Shown one piece after another: positions 43,724 to 52,901 of a DNA stretch of 64,000 nucleotides. This stretch comes from an uncultured Bacteroidales bacterium. Its GTDB lineage: Bacteria; Bacteroidota; Bacteroidia; Bacteroidales; UBA11471. Every line of letters begins with the position of its first letter. Within the stretch, counting starts at the first letter, position 1. The stretch lies in contig CANQQA010000005.1 in the NCBI GenBank assembly GCA_947625885.1, positions 1-64,000 on the forward strand. The letters are read 5' to 3'. The translations under genes were made by a program, and so were the position numbers. The notes under the pieces were generated by a model. The model did not search any database. It saw only the letters and a program-made list of their open reading frames with translations, and was not told the origin of the DNA.

Positions 43724-46375
43724 TCAAAAGAGGGATTTTTGCCCGTTCTCGTCGACAAACGGCTCGTCGGGCGTGTCGGGTGCCGCCGGCTCCTCCGACT
43801 CTTGCTGCTGCGGCTCCTCGCGGCGCAGCGGCTCCAACTCGGTAATCGCCTCGACAGCGTAGGTGGTGATGCGCTTGCCGCGCGCCCGGAAACTCTTCAT
43901 GCCGATGAAATCGGCTGCCTCGATGACCAACGGCTGGCGGAAAGCGTCGCCGCCGCCGAAGCGCACTTCGAGGCGCGGATATGCCTCGCGGCTGAGCAGG
44001 AGCAGGCGGTTGTCGCCGTTCTCGCCGAGAAAATTCTGTTTCTTCTGCGATGCCTCGAAGCAAAAGCGTTTCAGGTAGGGATAGCCCTGCTCGGCATCGA
44101 AGAGGGCAGCCGTCCAACAGCGGTCGGGGTCGAACTTTTCGAGCCGCAGGATATTGGTGTCGTAGTGGTTGCCGGCATCGAAAGAGGTGGTGTAAAAATT
44201 GCCGTCGTCGAGCACCACCAAGACGAGGTCGCCGTTGTGGAACTCGCCGAGATATTCGCCGCGCCCGTCGTAGTTGAGCCGGAACACATCGTAGTCGAAC
44301 CACACCTGCCGACCGCCCAGCGTGGAACCTCCCTGCTCTTTCAAGCGTATCTTCTCTATTTCGTTGCGGGTCAATATGTTGCCCATAGACTGGCGTCCCT
44401 TGATAGCGATGTCGCCGAAATTCTTTTCGATGAAAGTGGTTTTCTGGCGCAGCTTGGGTTTGAAAGTCGCCTTGATAACTTCCGCCTCGCCGTTGGCATT
44501 CGCCGTGAAATAGACGATTTTGGAGCCGTCGGCGCCCTGCGTGAGGTCGTACTCCTTGTCGCGCGTTATGCCCGTAACGGCAAAGCGTTTGATGTAATAG
44601 GGACCCGTCTTGCCGTGCCGGTAGACCACGTTGTAAATGGTGCGGGTGTCGTTGCGCTTGAACACATCGATATGGAGAATGTTTTTCCCGACGAACATTT
44701 TTTCGCACACCTTCACCACCTTGTATTTTCCGGTGCGGTAGAAGATGATGATGTCGTCGATGTCGGAACAGTTGCAGACGAACTCGTCGCGTTTCAACCC
44801 CGTGCCCAAGAAGCCCTCCTCGCGGTTGATGTAGAGCTTCTCGTTCGCCTCGACGACTTTCGCTGCCTCGATGGAGTCGAAGCCGCGAATGACGGTGCGG
44901 CGGGGATAGGCGGCGCCGTACTTCTCTTTGAGGTGGGTGAACCAACGTATCGCGTAATCGACAATGTGCGCCAGATTGTTCTCGACCTCGTCGATGTCCG
45001 CCTTGATAGCGGCAATCTGGCGGTCGGTCTTGTCGGCGTTGAATTTGAGAATGCGCGCCATTTTTATCTCCATGAGGCGCAGTATGTCGTCGCGGGTGAT
45101 TTCGCGGAGGAAAAGTTTTTTGAAAGGCTCGAGCCGGCGGTCGATATGCGCCACCGCCTCGTCCATCGAGCGGCTGTTTTCAAACTCTTTGTCTTTGTAA
45201 ATGCGCTCCTCGATGAAGATTTTTTCGAGCGAGAGAAAGAGCAGGGACTCCTGCAACTCGCCGCGCTGAATGGTCAGTTCGTCACGCAGGAGGCAGACGG
45301 TGCGGTCGGTGTTGCGACGCAGCACCTCGCTCACGGAGAGGAACAGGGGTTTGTTGTCGCAAATGACGCAGCAGCAGGGCGAAATGCTCACCTCGCAGTC
45401 GGTGAAGGCATAGAGGGCGTCGATAGCCTTGTCGGACGAAGTGCCCGCTTGCAAGTGAATGAGTATCTCTGCCTGCGCAGCGGTGATGTCGTCGATTTTT
45501 CGGATTTTTATCTTTCCCTTGTCGTTGGCTTTCAGTATGGAGTCGATGATGATAGGGGTCGTCTTGCCGTAAGGAATTTCGGTAATGACGAGGGTGCGCT
45601 GGTCGCGCTTCTCGATTTTGGCGCGCACCTTCACCGTGCCGCCGCGCTCGCCGTCGTTATAGCGCGAGACGTCGATAAGCCCGCCCGTCTGGAAATCGGG
45701 ATAAAGCGTAAACGGCTCACCGCGCAGGTAAGCAATGGAGGCATCGAGCAATTCGTTGAAATTGTGCGGCAGTATTTTTACGGAAAGCCCCACGGCGATA
45801 CCCTCGACGCCCTGCGCCAACAGCAGGGGAAATTTGACGGGGAGGGTTATCGGCTCCTGATTGCGCCCGTCGTAAGAGGGACGCCACTCGGTGATTTTCG
45901 GATTGTAAAGCGTTTCCAACGCAAACTTGGTGAGGCGCGCCTCGATGTACCGACCGGCAGCCGCACCGGCGCCGGTGAGTATGTTGCCCCAGTTTCCCTG
46001 ACAGTCGATGAGCATCTCTTTCTGCCCCAACTTCACGAGCGTCTCGTAAATGGAGGCGTCGCCGTGCGGGTGGAATTTCATCGTTTCGCCCACGATGCTC
46101 GCCACCTTGTTGTTGCGTCCGTCCTCCATACGGCGCATGACATGGAGCACCCGCCGCTGCACCGGCTTCAAACCGTCTTCGATGTGCGGGACGGCGCGCT
46201 GCAAGATGACATACGAGGCGTAGTCGAGAAACCACCCTTGATACATTCCCGACAGCTGCACGCGCGTATCGGCTTTGCCGCTCTCCGGAATTTTATAGGA
46301 AGAATGGCTCTCCGCCGGCTCCTGCTGTTCGGAAAATTCGTTTTCTGAAAATGGTTCTTTTTCTTCGTCGCTCAT
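43724..46375 (-). CDS. parC: DNA topoisomerase IV subunit A
   Basis: An 883-residue type IIA topoisomerase A subunit. The breakage-reunion domain shows DYASYVILQRAVPHIEDGLKPVQRR, HPHGDASIYETLV and the catalytic Arg142-Tyr143 pair in AAGRYIEARL; a C-terminal beta-pinwheel follows (from about residue 500). With ParE it decatenates daughter chromosomes. Length, the missing GyrA box and the Bacteroidota-type HPHGDASI motif favour ParC over GyrA. The quinolone-contact Ser found in E. coli ParC (HPHGDSA) is Ala107 here. parE is not in the window. Confidence 0.93.
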   Translation of the reverse strand: MSDEEKEPFSENEFSEQQEPAESHSSYKIPESGKADTRVQLSGMYQGWFLDYASYVILQRAVPHIEDGLKPVQRRVLHVMRRMEDGRNNKVASIVGETMKFHPHGDASIYETLVKLGQKEMLIDCQGNWGNILTGAGAAAGRYIEARLTKFALETLYNPKITEWRPSYDGRNQEPITLPVKFPLLLAQGVEGIAVGLSVKILPHNFNELLDASIAYLRGEPFTLYPDFQTGGLIDVSRYNDGERGGTVKVRAKIEKRDQRTLVITEIPYGKTTPIIIDSILKANDKGKIKIRKIDDITAAQAEILIHLQAGTSSDKAIDALYAFTDCEVSISPCCCVICDNKPLFLSVSEVLRRNTDRTVCLLRDELTIQRGELQESLLFLSLEKIFIEERIYKDKEFENSRSMDEAVAHIDRRLEPFKKLFLREITRDDILRLMEIKMARILKFNADKTDRQIAAIKADIDEVENNLAHIVDYAIRWFTHLKEKYGAAYPRRTVIRGFDSIEAAKVVEANEKLYINREEGFLGTGLKRDEFVCNCSDIDDIIIFYRTGKYKVVKVCEKMFVGKNILHIDVFKRNDTRTIYNVVYRHGKTGPYYIKRFAVTGITRDKEYDLTQGADGSKIVYFTANANGEAEVIKATFKPKLRQKTTFIEKNFGDIAIKGRQSMGNILTRNEIEKIRLKEQGGSTLGGRQVWFDYDVFRLNYDGRGEYLGEFHNGDLVLVVLDDGNFYTTSFDAGNHYDTNILRLEKFDPDRCWTAALFDAEQGYPYLKRFCFEASQKKQNFLGENGDNRLLLLSREAYPRLEVRFGGGDAFRQPLVIEAADFIGMKSFRARGKRITTYAVEAITELEPLRREEPQQQESEEPAAPDTPDEPFVDENGQKSLF

Positions 46376-46441
46376 ATACCGTAAGGTCTGGAAATTACAC
46401 GCTTTTTCATTTTTCTGTCGATAAAATCGACAAACCTACTG

Positions 46442-46449
46442 CAAAAATA
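46442..46449 (-). promoter_or_regulatory. Promoter -7 box for the parC operon
   Basis: The minus strand reads TATTTTTG, 66 bp upstream of the parC ATG, in the divergent region with glyS. Confidence 0.45.
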
Positions 46450-46523
46450 CAAATTAAATCGGAAAAAATCATTTACTTTGCGGATTATTAGCAACGCAAG
46501 TGTTTCCAAACAAATAAAAAAGT

Positions 46524-48074
46524 ATGGCACAACAAGAAGAAGTTTTCAAAAAACTGATTTCACACTGTAAAGAATACGGATTCGTATTTCCGTCGAGCGA
46601 AATATACGACGGACTGAGCGCCGTGTACGACTACGGTCAAATGGGCGTAGAACTGAAAAACAACATCAAAAAATACTGGTGGGACAGCATGGTGCTGCTG
46701 CACGAAAATATCGTGGGCATCGACTCGGCTATCTTCATGCACCCCACGATATGGAAAGCGTCGGGACACGTCGATGCCTTCAATGACCCCCTCATCGACA
46801 ACCGCGACTCGAAGAAGCGCTACCGCGCCGACGTACTCATCGAAGACCTGCTCGCCAAAATGGACGAGAAAATAGAAAAAGAGGTGGAGAAAGCCGCCAA
46901 ACGCTTCGGCGACAGCTTCGACGAAAAGCTGTTCCGCGAGACCAACCCGCGCGTGCAGGAACACGTCGCCAAACGGGAGGAGCTGCACAACCGCTTCGTC
47001 AAAGCCATGAACGACAACAACCTCGAAGAGCTGCGGCAGATTATCCTCGACTACGAAATCGTGTGCCCGCTCAGCGGTACGCGCAACTGGACGGAGGTGC
47101 GGCAGTTCAACCTGATGTTCTCGACCGAAATGGGCTCCACCGCCGACGGCTCGATGAAAGTCTATCTCCGCCCCGAAACGGCGCAAGGCATATTCGTCAA
47201 TTACCTCAATGTGCAAAAGACGGGTCGTATGCGCATACCTTTCGGAATCGCCCAGATAGGAAAGGCTTTCCGCAACGAAATCGTGGCGCGGCAATTCATC
47301 TTCCGCATGCGGGAGTTCGAGCAAATGGAGATGCAATTCTTCGTTCGCCCGGGCGAGGAGCTCAAATGGTTTGCCAAATGGAAAGAGACCCGTCTGAAAT
47401 GGCACAAGGCACTGGGACTCGGCGACAACAAATACCGCTTCCACGACCACGACAAACTGGCGCACTACGCCAACGCCGCCACCGACATCGAATTTGAAAT
47501 GCCGTTCGGATTCAAAGAGGTCGAGGGCATTCACTCGCGCACCAACTTCGACCTGTCGAGCCACGAAAAATATTCCGGCAAGAAATTGCAGTACTTCGAT
47601 CCGGAGCTGAACGAATCGTACGTGCCCTACGTCATCGAAACGTCGATAGGCGTAGACCGTATGTTCCTGAGCGTCATGGCAGCTTCGTACTGCGAAGAAG
47701 AGCTCGAAGGCGGCGACACGCGGGTCGTTCTGCGACTGCCGGCTGCGCTGGCTCCGGTGAAACTCGCCGTGCTGCCGCTGGTACGGAAAGACGGTCTGGC
47801 AGAAAAGGCGCGCGAAATCGTCGATGCCCTGCGATTCGATTTCAAGTGCCAATACGATGAAAAAGACTCCATAGGCAAACGGTACCGCCGCCAAGACGCT
47901 ATCGGTACACCGTTCTGCGTGACGGTCGACCACGACACGCTGGTCGATAACTGCGTAACGATACGCTTCCGCGACACGATGGAACAGAAACGTGTTCCTA
48001 TCGACGAATTGGCACACATCATCGGCGAACAGGTTTCCATAAAATCCCTGTTGCAAAAAATAGCAAACGACTAA
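46524..48074 (+). CDS. glyS: Glycine--tRNA ligase (dimeric type)
   Basis: A 516-residue class II synthetase of the alpha2 eukaryotic/archaeal-like GlyRS type. Motifs seen: SSEIYDGLSAVYDYGQMG at the N-terminus, LRPETAQGIFVNYLN (motif 2 entry), GKAFRNEI and RMREFEQMEMQFF, and motif 3 YVIETSIGVDRMFL; the C-terminal anticodon-binding domain follows. It charges tRNA-Gly. It opens a plus-strand operon glyS-lemA-FKBP-GSCFA-murF/alr. Confidence 0.97.
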   Translation: MAQQEEVFKKLISHCKEYGFVFPSSEIYDGLSAVYDYGQMGVELKNNIKKYWWDSMVLLHENIVGIDSAIFMHPTIWKASGHVDAFNDPLIDNRDSKKRYRADVLIEDLLAKMDEKIEKEVEKAAKRFGDSFDEKLFRETNPRVQEHVAKREELHNRFVKAMNDNNLEELRQIILDYEIVCPLSGTRNWTEVRQFNLMFSTEMGSTADGSMKVYLRPETAQGIFVNYLNVQKTGRMRIPFGIAQIGKAFRNEIVARQFIFRMREFEQMEMQFFVRPGEELKWFAKWKETRLKWHKALGLGDNKYRFHDHDKLAHYANAATDIEFEMPFGFKEVEGIHSRTNFDLSSHEKYSGKKLQYFDPELNESYVPYVIETSIGVDRMFLSVMAASYCEEELEGGDTRVVLRLPAALAPVKLAVLPLVRKDGLAEKAREIVDALRFDFKCQYDEKDSIGKRYRRQDAIGTPFCVTVDHDTLVDNCVTIRFRDTMEQKRVPIDELAHIIGEQVSIKSLLQKIAND

Positions 48075-48083
48075 TCCCGCATT

Positions 48084-48674
48084 ATGAAAAAAAGTTATAT
48101 CATCATCGGAGCCGTCGTACTTGTCATCGTCCTGCTGGTAATGGCGGGCGTGGGTACGTACAACAGCATGGTCGCCGCCGACGAATCGGTGGCTACGGAA
48201 TGGGCAAAGGTAGAAGCACAATACCAGCGACGCAATGACTTGATACCGAATTTGGTATCGACCGTAAAAGGGTATGCAGCTCACGAGCAGGAAACGCTCG
48301 ATGCCGTTGTCGAGGCACGCGCCAAAGCGACGCAAATCACCCTCTCCGCCGACGACCTGACCGAAAAAAATCTGGCGGCTTTCCAATCGGCGCAAAGCGA
48401 ACTGTCGAGCGCCCTGTCGCGCCTGTTGGCAGTATCGGAAAACTATCCCGACCTGAAAGCCAACCAAAACTTTCTCGAATTGCAAGCGCAGCTCGAAGGC
48501 ACCGAAAACCGCATTGCCGTAGCCCGCACCCGCTACACCGAAGCCGTGCGGCAATACAATGTGATGATTCGCCGCTTCCCCGCTTCGATTATCGCTTCGT
48601 GGGGCGGTTTCGAGTCGAAACCCCAGTTTGCAGCAACAGCAGGCGCCGAGAATGCTCCTGCCGTCGAATTTTAA
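48084..48674 (+). CDS. lemA: LemA-family membrane protein
   Basis: A 196-residue protein with one N-terminal membrane helix (SYIIIGAVVLVIVLLVMAGVG) and a long helical cytoplasmic or periplasmic region with the LemA signature YNSMVAADESVATEWAKVEAQYQRRNDLIPNLV (in pieces), RYTEAVRQYNVMIRRFP and a C-terminal FES..PQF. LemA proteins are widespread; their role is not settled. It starts 9 bp after glyS. Confidence 0.93.
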   Translation: MKKSYIIIGAVVLVIVLLVMAGVGTYNSMVAADESVATEWAKVEAQYQRRNDLIPNLVSTVKGYAAHEQETLDAVVEARAKATQITLSADDLTEKNLAAFQSAQSELSSALSRLLAVSENYPDLKANQNFLELQAQLEGTENRIAVARTRYTEAVRQYNVMIRRFPASIIASWGGFESKPQFAATAGAENAPAVEF

Positions 48675-48684
48675 CCGCACCGCC

Positions 48685-49221
48685 ATGAAAAGGTCAAGAG
48701 GCTGTTTCCTCCCGTTCCTGTTCGTATTTTTTCTTTGCGGAATGTTCGCCTGCAAAAATGACACGGAAGACACCGTAACCCGATACTTGAAGTGGAACAA
48801 GCAAAACATGGAGTATTTCGAGAATGCCAAGACACTCACCGACGAAAACGGGAATCCGTATTATGAAGAAGTCCGTCCGAACTGGGATACGACAAGCTGC
48901 GTACTGATGCACCACTACACGTATGGCGAAAGCACGGAAACTCCTTACTACACAAGTTTTATCAAGGTGTGCTACCGAGGAGAACTGATCGACGGAACCG
49001 GATTCGATTCCACCTACGTAAGTCCTGCCAATCCCACGACGATAAAACTCTCTTCATTGGTCGATGGCTGGGCTGTCGCCTTGGAAGAGATGCACCCGGG
49101 CGATTCCTGCCGCATCGTCATACCTCAAAACTTAGGCTACGGCTCGTCTTCACGTGGAAACATAAAACCCTATTCAACCTTGATATTCGATATTAAACTA
49201 TTGGAAATCACCCGTCAATAA
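48685..49221 (+). CDS. FKBP-type peptidyl-prolyl isomerase lipoprotein
   Basis: A 178-residue lipoprotein with lipobox GMFAC (Cys23). The C-terminal half matches the FKBP core: VCYRGELIDGTGFDSTY, GWAVALEEMHPGDSCRIVIPQNLGYGS and YSTLIFDIKLLEI. It should assist folding of envelope proteins in the periplasm. The N-terminal part (about 25-90) is a Bacteroidales-specific extension. Start at 48685, 10 bp after lemA; the longer frame from 48628 lies in lemA and was rejected. Confidence 0.9.
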   Translation: MKRSRGCFLPFLFVFFLCGMFACKNDTEDTVTRYLKWNKQNMEYFENAKTLTDENGNPYYEEVRPNWDTTSCVLMHHYTYGESTETPYYTSFIKVCYRGELIDGTGFDSTYVSPANPTTIKLSSLVDGWAVALEEMHPGDSCRIVIPQNLGYGSSSRGNIKPYSTLIFDIKLLEITRQ

Positions 49222-49229
49222 TCGTGAGT

Positions 49230-50246
49230 ATGGATTTGCTCACACCTGTACATATTGCTCCTTCCGAAGAAAAGATAACCCGACATCATCGTCTGATGCT
49301 GTTGGGTTCTTGTTTTGCTGAAAATATCGGCGAAAGGCTTGAAAAATTCCGTTTCTCGGTCGACATCAATCCGTTCGGCACGCTCTACAACCCGGGTTCC
49401 ATAGCTGCCGCCGTGTCGCGGCTGCTCGACAACAAACCATTTACCCGAAACGACATTTTCAAAGAGGGAAATCTCTGGCACAGTTTCCTGCACCACTCGC
49501 GATTCTCCCACACCGACGCCGATGCCTGCCTGCAACACATCAATGCCCGTTTTTCGGCAGCCGCCGAATCGCTGCGGAAAACCGACCTGCTCGTACTTAC
49601 ATGGGGGACGGCATGGGTATATATCGAAAACGAAAGCGGCAAAATCGTTGCCAACTGCCACAAGCTGCCCGCCGCTCGATTTACTCGCCGGCGGCTCTCC
49701 GTCGAAGAAATGCGGGAGGAGTGGACGTCGCTGCTGTCGCACCTTTTCGCCGTCAATCCCGACATCAAGCTCCTGCTTACCGTCAGCCCCATACGCCACC
49801 TCAAAGACGGCGCACACGGCAACCGACTCAGCAAGGCGGCGCTGCTGCTTTTCTGCGACGAACTGATGCAGCGCTACCCCGACCGCTGCCGCTACTTCCC
49901 CGCCTACGAAATCGTGTTGGACGAATTGCGGGACTACCGCTTCTACGACACCGATATGGTACACCCTTCGGCGCAGGCAATCGAGTACGTATGGGAGCGC
50001 TTCTCCGAAACGTTCTTCGACAAAGAGACCATTGCTCTCCATCGGGAATGGGAAGCCCTGTCGCGGGCATCGCAGCACCGCCCGCTCACGCCCGACAAGG
50101 AGGCTTACCGCCGCTTTGTCGAACAACATATTCTCCGACTCGAAGAGTTTCACAAAAAATATCCCGACTTCTCCGTCGCCGAAGAATTGGCGGCGGCACG
50201 TCGAATCATAGAAAAATCAGATTCCGATGAAATATCTTATAAGTGA
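49230..50246 (+). CDS. GSCFA-family protein
   Basis: A 338-residue protein with the family-defining LLGSCFAENIGERL near the N-terminus, LTWGTAWVY, LTVSPIRH and a C-terminal DTDMVHPSAQAIEYVW, the Ser...Asp-x-x-His arrangement of SGNH/GDSL-type hydrolases. An esterase role on a cell-envelope glycan is possible, but no substrate is known. ATG 49230 was chosen; a GTG at 49224 would add two residues. The 3' end overlaps the murF/alr start by 20 bp, so it is translationally coupled to cell-wall synthesis. Confidence 0.88.
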   Translation: MDLLTPVHIAPSEEKITRHHRLMLLGSCFAENIGERLEKFRFSVDINPFGTLYNPGSIAAAVSRLLDNKPFTRNDIFKEGNLWHSFLHHSRFSHTDADACLQHINARFSAAAESLRKTDLLVLTWGTAWVYIENESGKIVANCHKLPAARFTRRRLSVEEMREEWTSLLSHLFAVNPDIKLLLTVSPIRHLKDGAHGNRLSKAALLLFCDELMQRYPDRCRYFPAYEIVLDELRDYRFYDTDMVHPSAQAIEYVWERFSETFFDKETIALHREWEALSRASQHRPLTPDKEAYRRFVEQHILRLEEFHKKYPDFSVAEELAAARRIIEKSDSDEISYK

Positions 50247-52689
50247 TATCGCCCGCATCATCGAAGCGGAACAGCAGGGACGGCACGATGGCGAAATTTC
50301 CTGCCTGCTCACCGACAGCCGTTCGCTGTCGTTTCCGGAAGAAACGCTCTTTTTCGCCTTGGTTACCGCACGGAACGACGGACACCGATACATTCCAGAC
50401 CTCTACCGCAAAGGGGTGCGCCATTTCGTCGTAAGCCGCCGCCCCGAAAACGGGACGATGGGCAATGCCGACTTCCTGCTCGTGCCCGACACGCTGAAAG
50501 CCTTGCAGGCACTGGCGGCAGCACACCGCCGGCACTTCGGCATACCCGTCGTGGGCATCACGGGAAGCAACGGAAAAACCATCGTGAAAGAGTGGCTTTA
50601 CCAACTCTTGTGCGACGACTACGCGATAACGCGGTCGCCGCGCAGTTACAATTCGCAGATAGGCGTACCGCTGTCGGTGTGGGAAATCAGCGACCGCACC
50701 GAGCTGGCAATCATCGAAGCCGGCATATCGCAGCGAGGTGAAATGGCGAAACTCCAACCCGTCGTACTGCCGACAATCGGCATTCTTACCTGTATAGGCA
50801 GCGCGCACCAAGAGGGCTTCTCCTCGCTGAGCGAGAAATGCGAAGAAAAATTGCAGCTTTTCCGACAGGCGGAAATCATCATCTGCGAACAAAACGAACT
50901 CGTATCGGAAGCGTTGGGAAAACTCGGATTGAGCGACCGTGCCTTCACATGGTCGCGATGCGATGAAAATGCGAAACTCTACATCACGGCAACGGAGCGC
51001 GGCGACGCATCGACCCGCATCGCCTACCGCTACCTGCAATCGGAAAATTCGTTCTCGATACCCTTTACCGAAGAAAGCGCCATACAAGACGCCATACACT
51101 GCCTCGCCGTGATGCTCCGGCTCGGCATCGCTCCCGAAACGATAGCCGCCCGCATGAACCGGCTCGAACCCATCGCCATGCGCATGGAGGTGAAAGAGGG
51201 CATAAACGGCTGCCTGCTCATAAACGACAGCTACAACTCCGACATCAATTCGCTCGACATCGCCCTCGACTTTCAGGCGCGCCGCTCGGCTCCGCACGCC
51301 ATGAAACGCACGGTGATACTCTCGGACATCTTGCAGTCGGGCGTCCCCGCCGGCGAACTCTACCGCCACGTCGCCTCCCTGCTCCGCAACAAAGGGGTGG
51401 AACGCTTGGTGGGCATCGGTCGGGAAATAAAAAGTCACGCCGGCTGCTTCGACCTCGAAAAAGAGTTTTACGAGACGACCGAAGAATTTTTGCGTGCGGG
51501 GCGCATCGGCTCGTTCATCAAAGAATCCGTATTAATAAAAGGCGCACGCCGTTTCCGCTTCGAACTCCTGTCGGAAGCGTTGGAACTGAAACGTCACGAA
51601 ACGATACTCGAAGTCGATCTCGACGCCATCGTACACAACTACAATTTCTACAAAAACAAACTGAAACCGACGACCCGCATGATTTGCATGGTCAAGGCGT
51701 TCGGCTACGGCGCCGGCTCCTATGAGCTGGCGAAAACCCTGCAAGACCACGGGTGCGACTATCTGGCTGTGGCGGTGGCAGATGAAGGCGCCGAATTGCG
51801 GGAACAGGGCATTACGATGCCCATTATCGTGATGAATCCCGAAATGTCGACTTTCCGCACGCTGTTCGGCTACCGGCTCGAACCGGAGGTATATAGCTTC
51901 CGGCTGTTCGATGCGCTCGCAGCCGAAGCCCGCCGGCAAGGCATATCGCACTACCCCGTGCACATCAAAATCGACACGGGTATGCACCGGCTCGGCTTTC
52001 AGGAGAAAGATATGCCGCAGCTCGCCGCCCGACTCCGGTCGCAGGAAGAATTGACGGCACGGTCGGTATTCTCGCACTTCGCCGGAAGCGACGATGCCTG
52101 CTTCGACGACTATACCCGCCGACAGCTCGACATCTTCGCCCGCTGCTCCGCCGCCGTACAGGAGGCATCGGCATATCCCGTCATGCGCCATATCCTCAAT
52201 ACGGCAGGCATACTCCGCTTCACCGACTACCAATACGACGCCGTGCGGTTGGGCATTGGATTGTACGGCGTATCTCCCTGCGGCGACAACACGGGACTGC
52301 AATGCGTCAGCACCTTGAAAACGACCATACTGCAAATACGGGAACTGGCTGCCGGCGAAACCGTCGGATACAGCCGGCGCGGCGTACTGAAACGCCCCTC
52401 CCGCATCGCGGCGATTCCTATCGGATATGCCGACGGCTACGACCGCCACTTGGGCAACGGGCACGGCTGCGTGGTCGTGAACGGGAAACGCGCCCCTATC
52501 GTGGGCAACATCTGCATGGACGTAACCCTTATCGACGTTACCGACATCGACTGCAAAGAGGGCGACAGCGTGGAACTCTTCGGCAAGCAGCTGCCGGTGG
52601 AGGAGCTCGCCGAATTGCTCGGCACGATACCCTACGAAATACTCACTTCCGTATCGTCGCGCGTGAAACGCATCTATTACCGCGAATAA
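50227..52689 (+). CDS. Bifunctional MurF ligase / alanine racemase
   Basis: An 820-residue fusion known from Bacteroidota. The N-terminal half (about 1-445) is a Mur ligase with the ATP loop GITGSNGKT (110-118), related to MurF, which adds D-Ala-D-Ala to UDP-MurNAc-tripeptide. The C-terminal half (about 455-820) is an alanine racemase with the PLP lysine in MVKAFGYGAGS (Lys490) and VGYSRRG, GNICMDVTLIDVTD motifs; it makes D-Ala. The fusion supplies D-Ala directly to the ligase step of peptidoglycan synthesis. It overlaps the GSCFA gene and is followed by tRNA-Leu. Confidence 0.95.
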   Translation: MKYLISDIARIIEAEQQGRHDGEISCLLTDSRSLSFPEETLFFALVTARNDGHRYIPDLYRKGVRHFVVSRRPENGTMGNADFLLVPDTLKALQALAAAHRRHFGIPVVGITGSNGKTIVKEWLYQLLCDDYAITRSPRSYNSQIGVPLSVWEISDRTELAIIEAGISQRGEMAKLQPVVLPTIGILTCIGSAHQEGFSSLSEKCEEKLQLFRQAEIIICEQNELVSEALGKLGLSDRAFTWSRCDENAKLYITATERGDASTRIAYRYLQSENSFSIPFTEESAIQDAIHCLAVMLRLGIAPETIAARMNRLEPIAMRMEVKEGINGCLLINDSYNSDINSLDIALDFQARRSAPHAMKRTVILSDILQSGVPAGELYRHVASLLRNKGVERLVGIGREIKSHAGCFDLEKEFYETTEEFLRAGRIGSFIKESVLIKGARRFRFELLSEALELKRHETILEVDLDAIVHNYNFYKNKLKPTTRMICMVKAFGYGAGSYELAKTLQDHGCDYLAVAVADEGAELREQGITMPIIVMNPEMSTFRTLFGYRLEPEVYSFRLFDALAAEARRQGISHYPVHIKIDTGMHRLGFQEKDMPQLAARLRSQEELTARSVFSHFAGSDDACFDDYTRRQLDIFARCSAAVQEASAYPVMRHILNTAGILRFTDYQYDAVRLGIGLYGVSPCGDNTGLQCVSTLKTTILQIRELAAGETVGYSRRGVLKRPSRIAAIPIGYADGYDRHLGNGHGCVVVNGKRAPIVGNICMDVTLIDVTDIDCKEGDSVELFGKQLPVEELAELLGTIPYEILTSVSSRVKRIYYRE

Positions 52690-52741
52690 AACCGGAAGCG
52701 GCAAATTTGACATTTTTGTTGGCAGATTCGCAAACTTCTTA

Positions 52742-52749
52742 TACCTTTG
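52742..52749 (+). promoter_or_regulatory. Promoter -7 box of tRNA-Leu
   Basis: TACCTTTG, the same box as at the tRNA-Val array and the initiator tRNA, lies 13 bp before the tRNA. Confidence 0.6.
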
Positions 52750-52762
52750 CCTCACATTTTAT

Positions 52763-52844
52763 GCGGATATGGCGTAATTGGTAGCCGCGCCAGACTTAGG
52801 ATCTGGTGACGAAAGTCGTGTAGGTTCGAGTCCTATTATCCGCA
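52763..52844 (+). tRNA. tRNA-Leu (UAG)
   Basis: 82-nt tRNA with a long variable arm, as expected for leucine. Acceptor GCGGATA pairs with TATCCGC, anticodon loop CTTAGGA gives UAG (reads CUN leucine codons), T-loop TTCGAGT. CCA is not encoded. Confidence 0.96.
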
Positions 52845-52848
52845 CAAG

Positions 52849-52886
52849 ACGAGCGGGGCAGCTAATTGATTAGCTGCCCCGCTCGT
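52849..52886. terminator. 18-bp perfect hairpin after tRNA-Leu
   Basis: Arms 52849-52866 and 52869-52886 are exact complements with a 2-nt loop. The T run comes 9 bp later, so it may act as a terminator or as the tRNA 3' processing barrier; it also lies downstream of the convergent metalloprotease gene. Confidence 0.75.
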
Positions 52887-52901
52887 ACATAATGTCGTTT
52901 T

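Noticed and set aside
42873-44945. 690-residue minus frame joining parC and DUF3316
   Set aside because: Upstream part is parC read in another phase; the DUF3316 signal peptide starts at 43718.
43721-46348. 875-residue plus-strand frame
   Set aside because: Antisense of parC.
46560-48839. 759-residue minus-strand frame
   Set aside because: Antisense of glyS and lemA.
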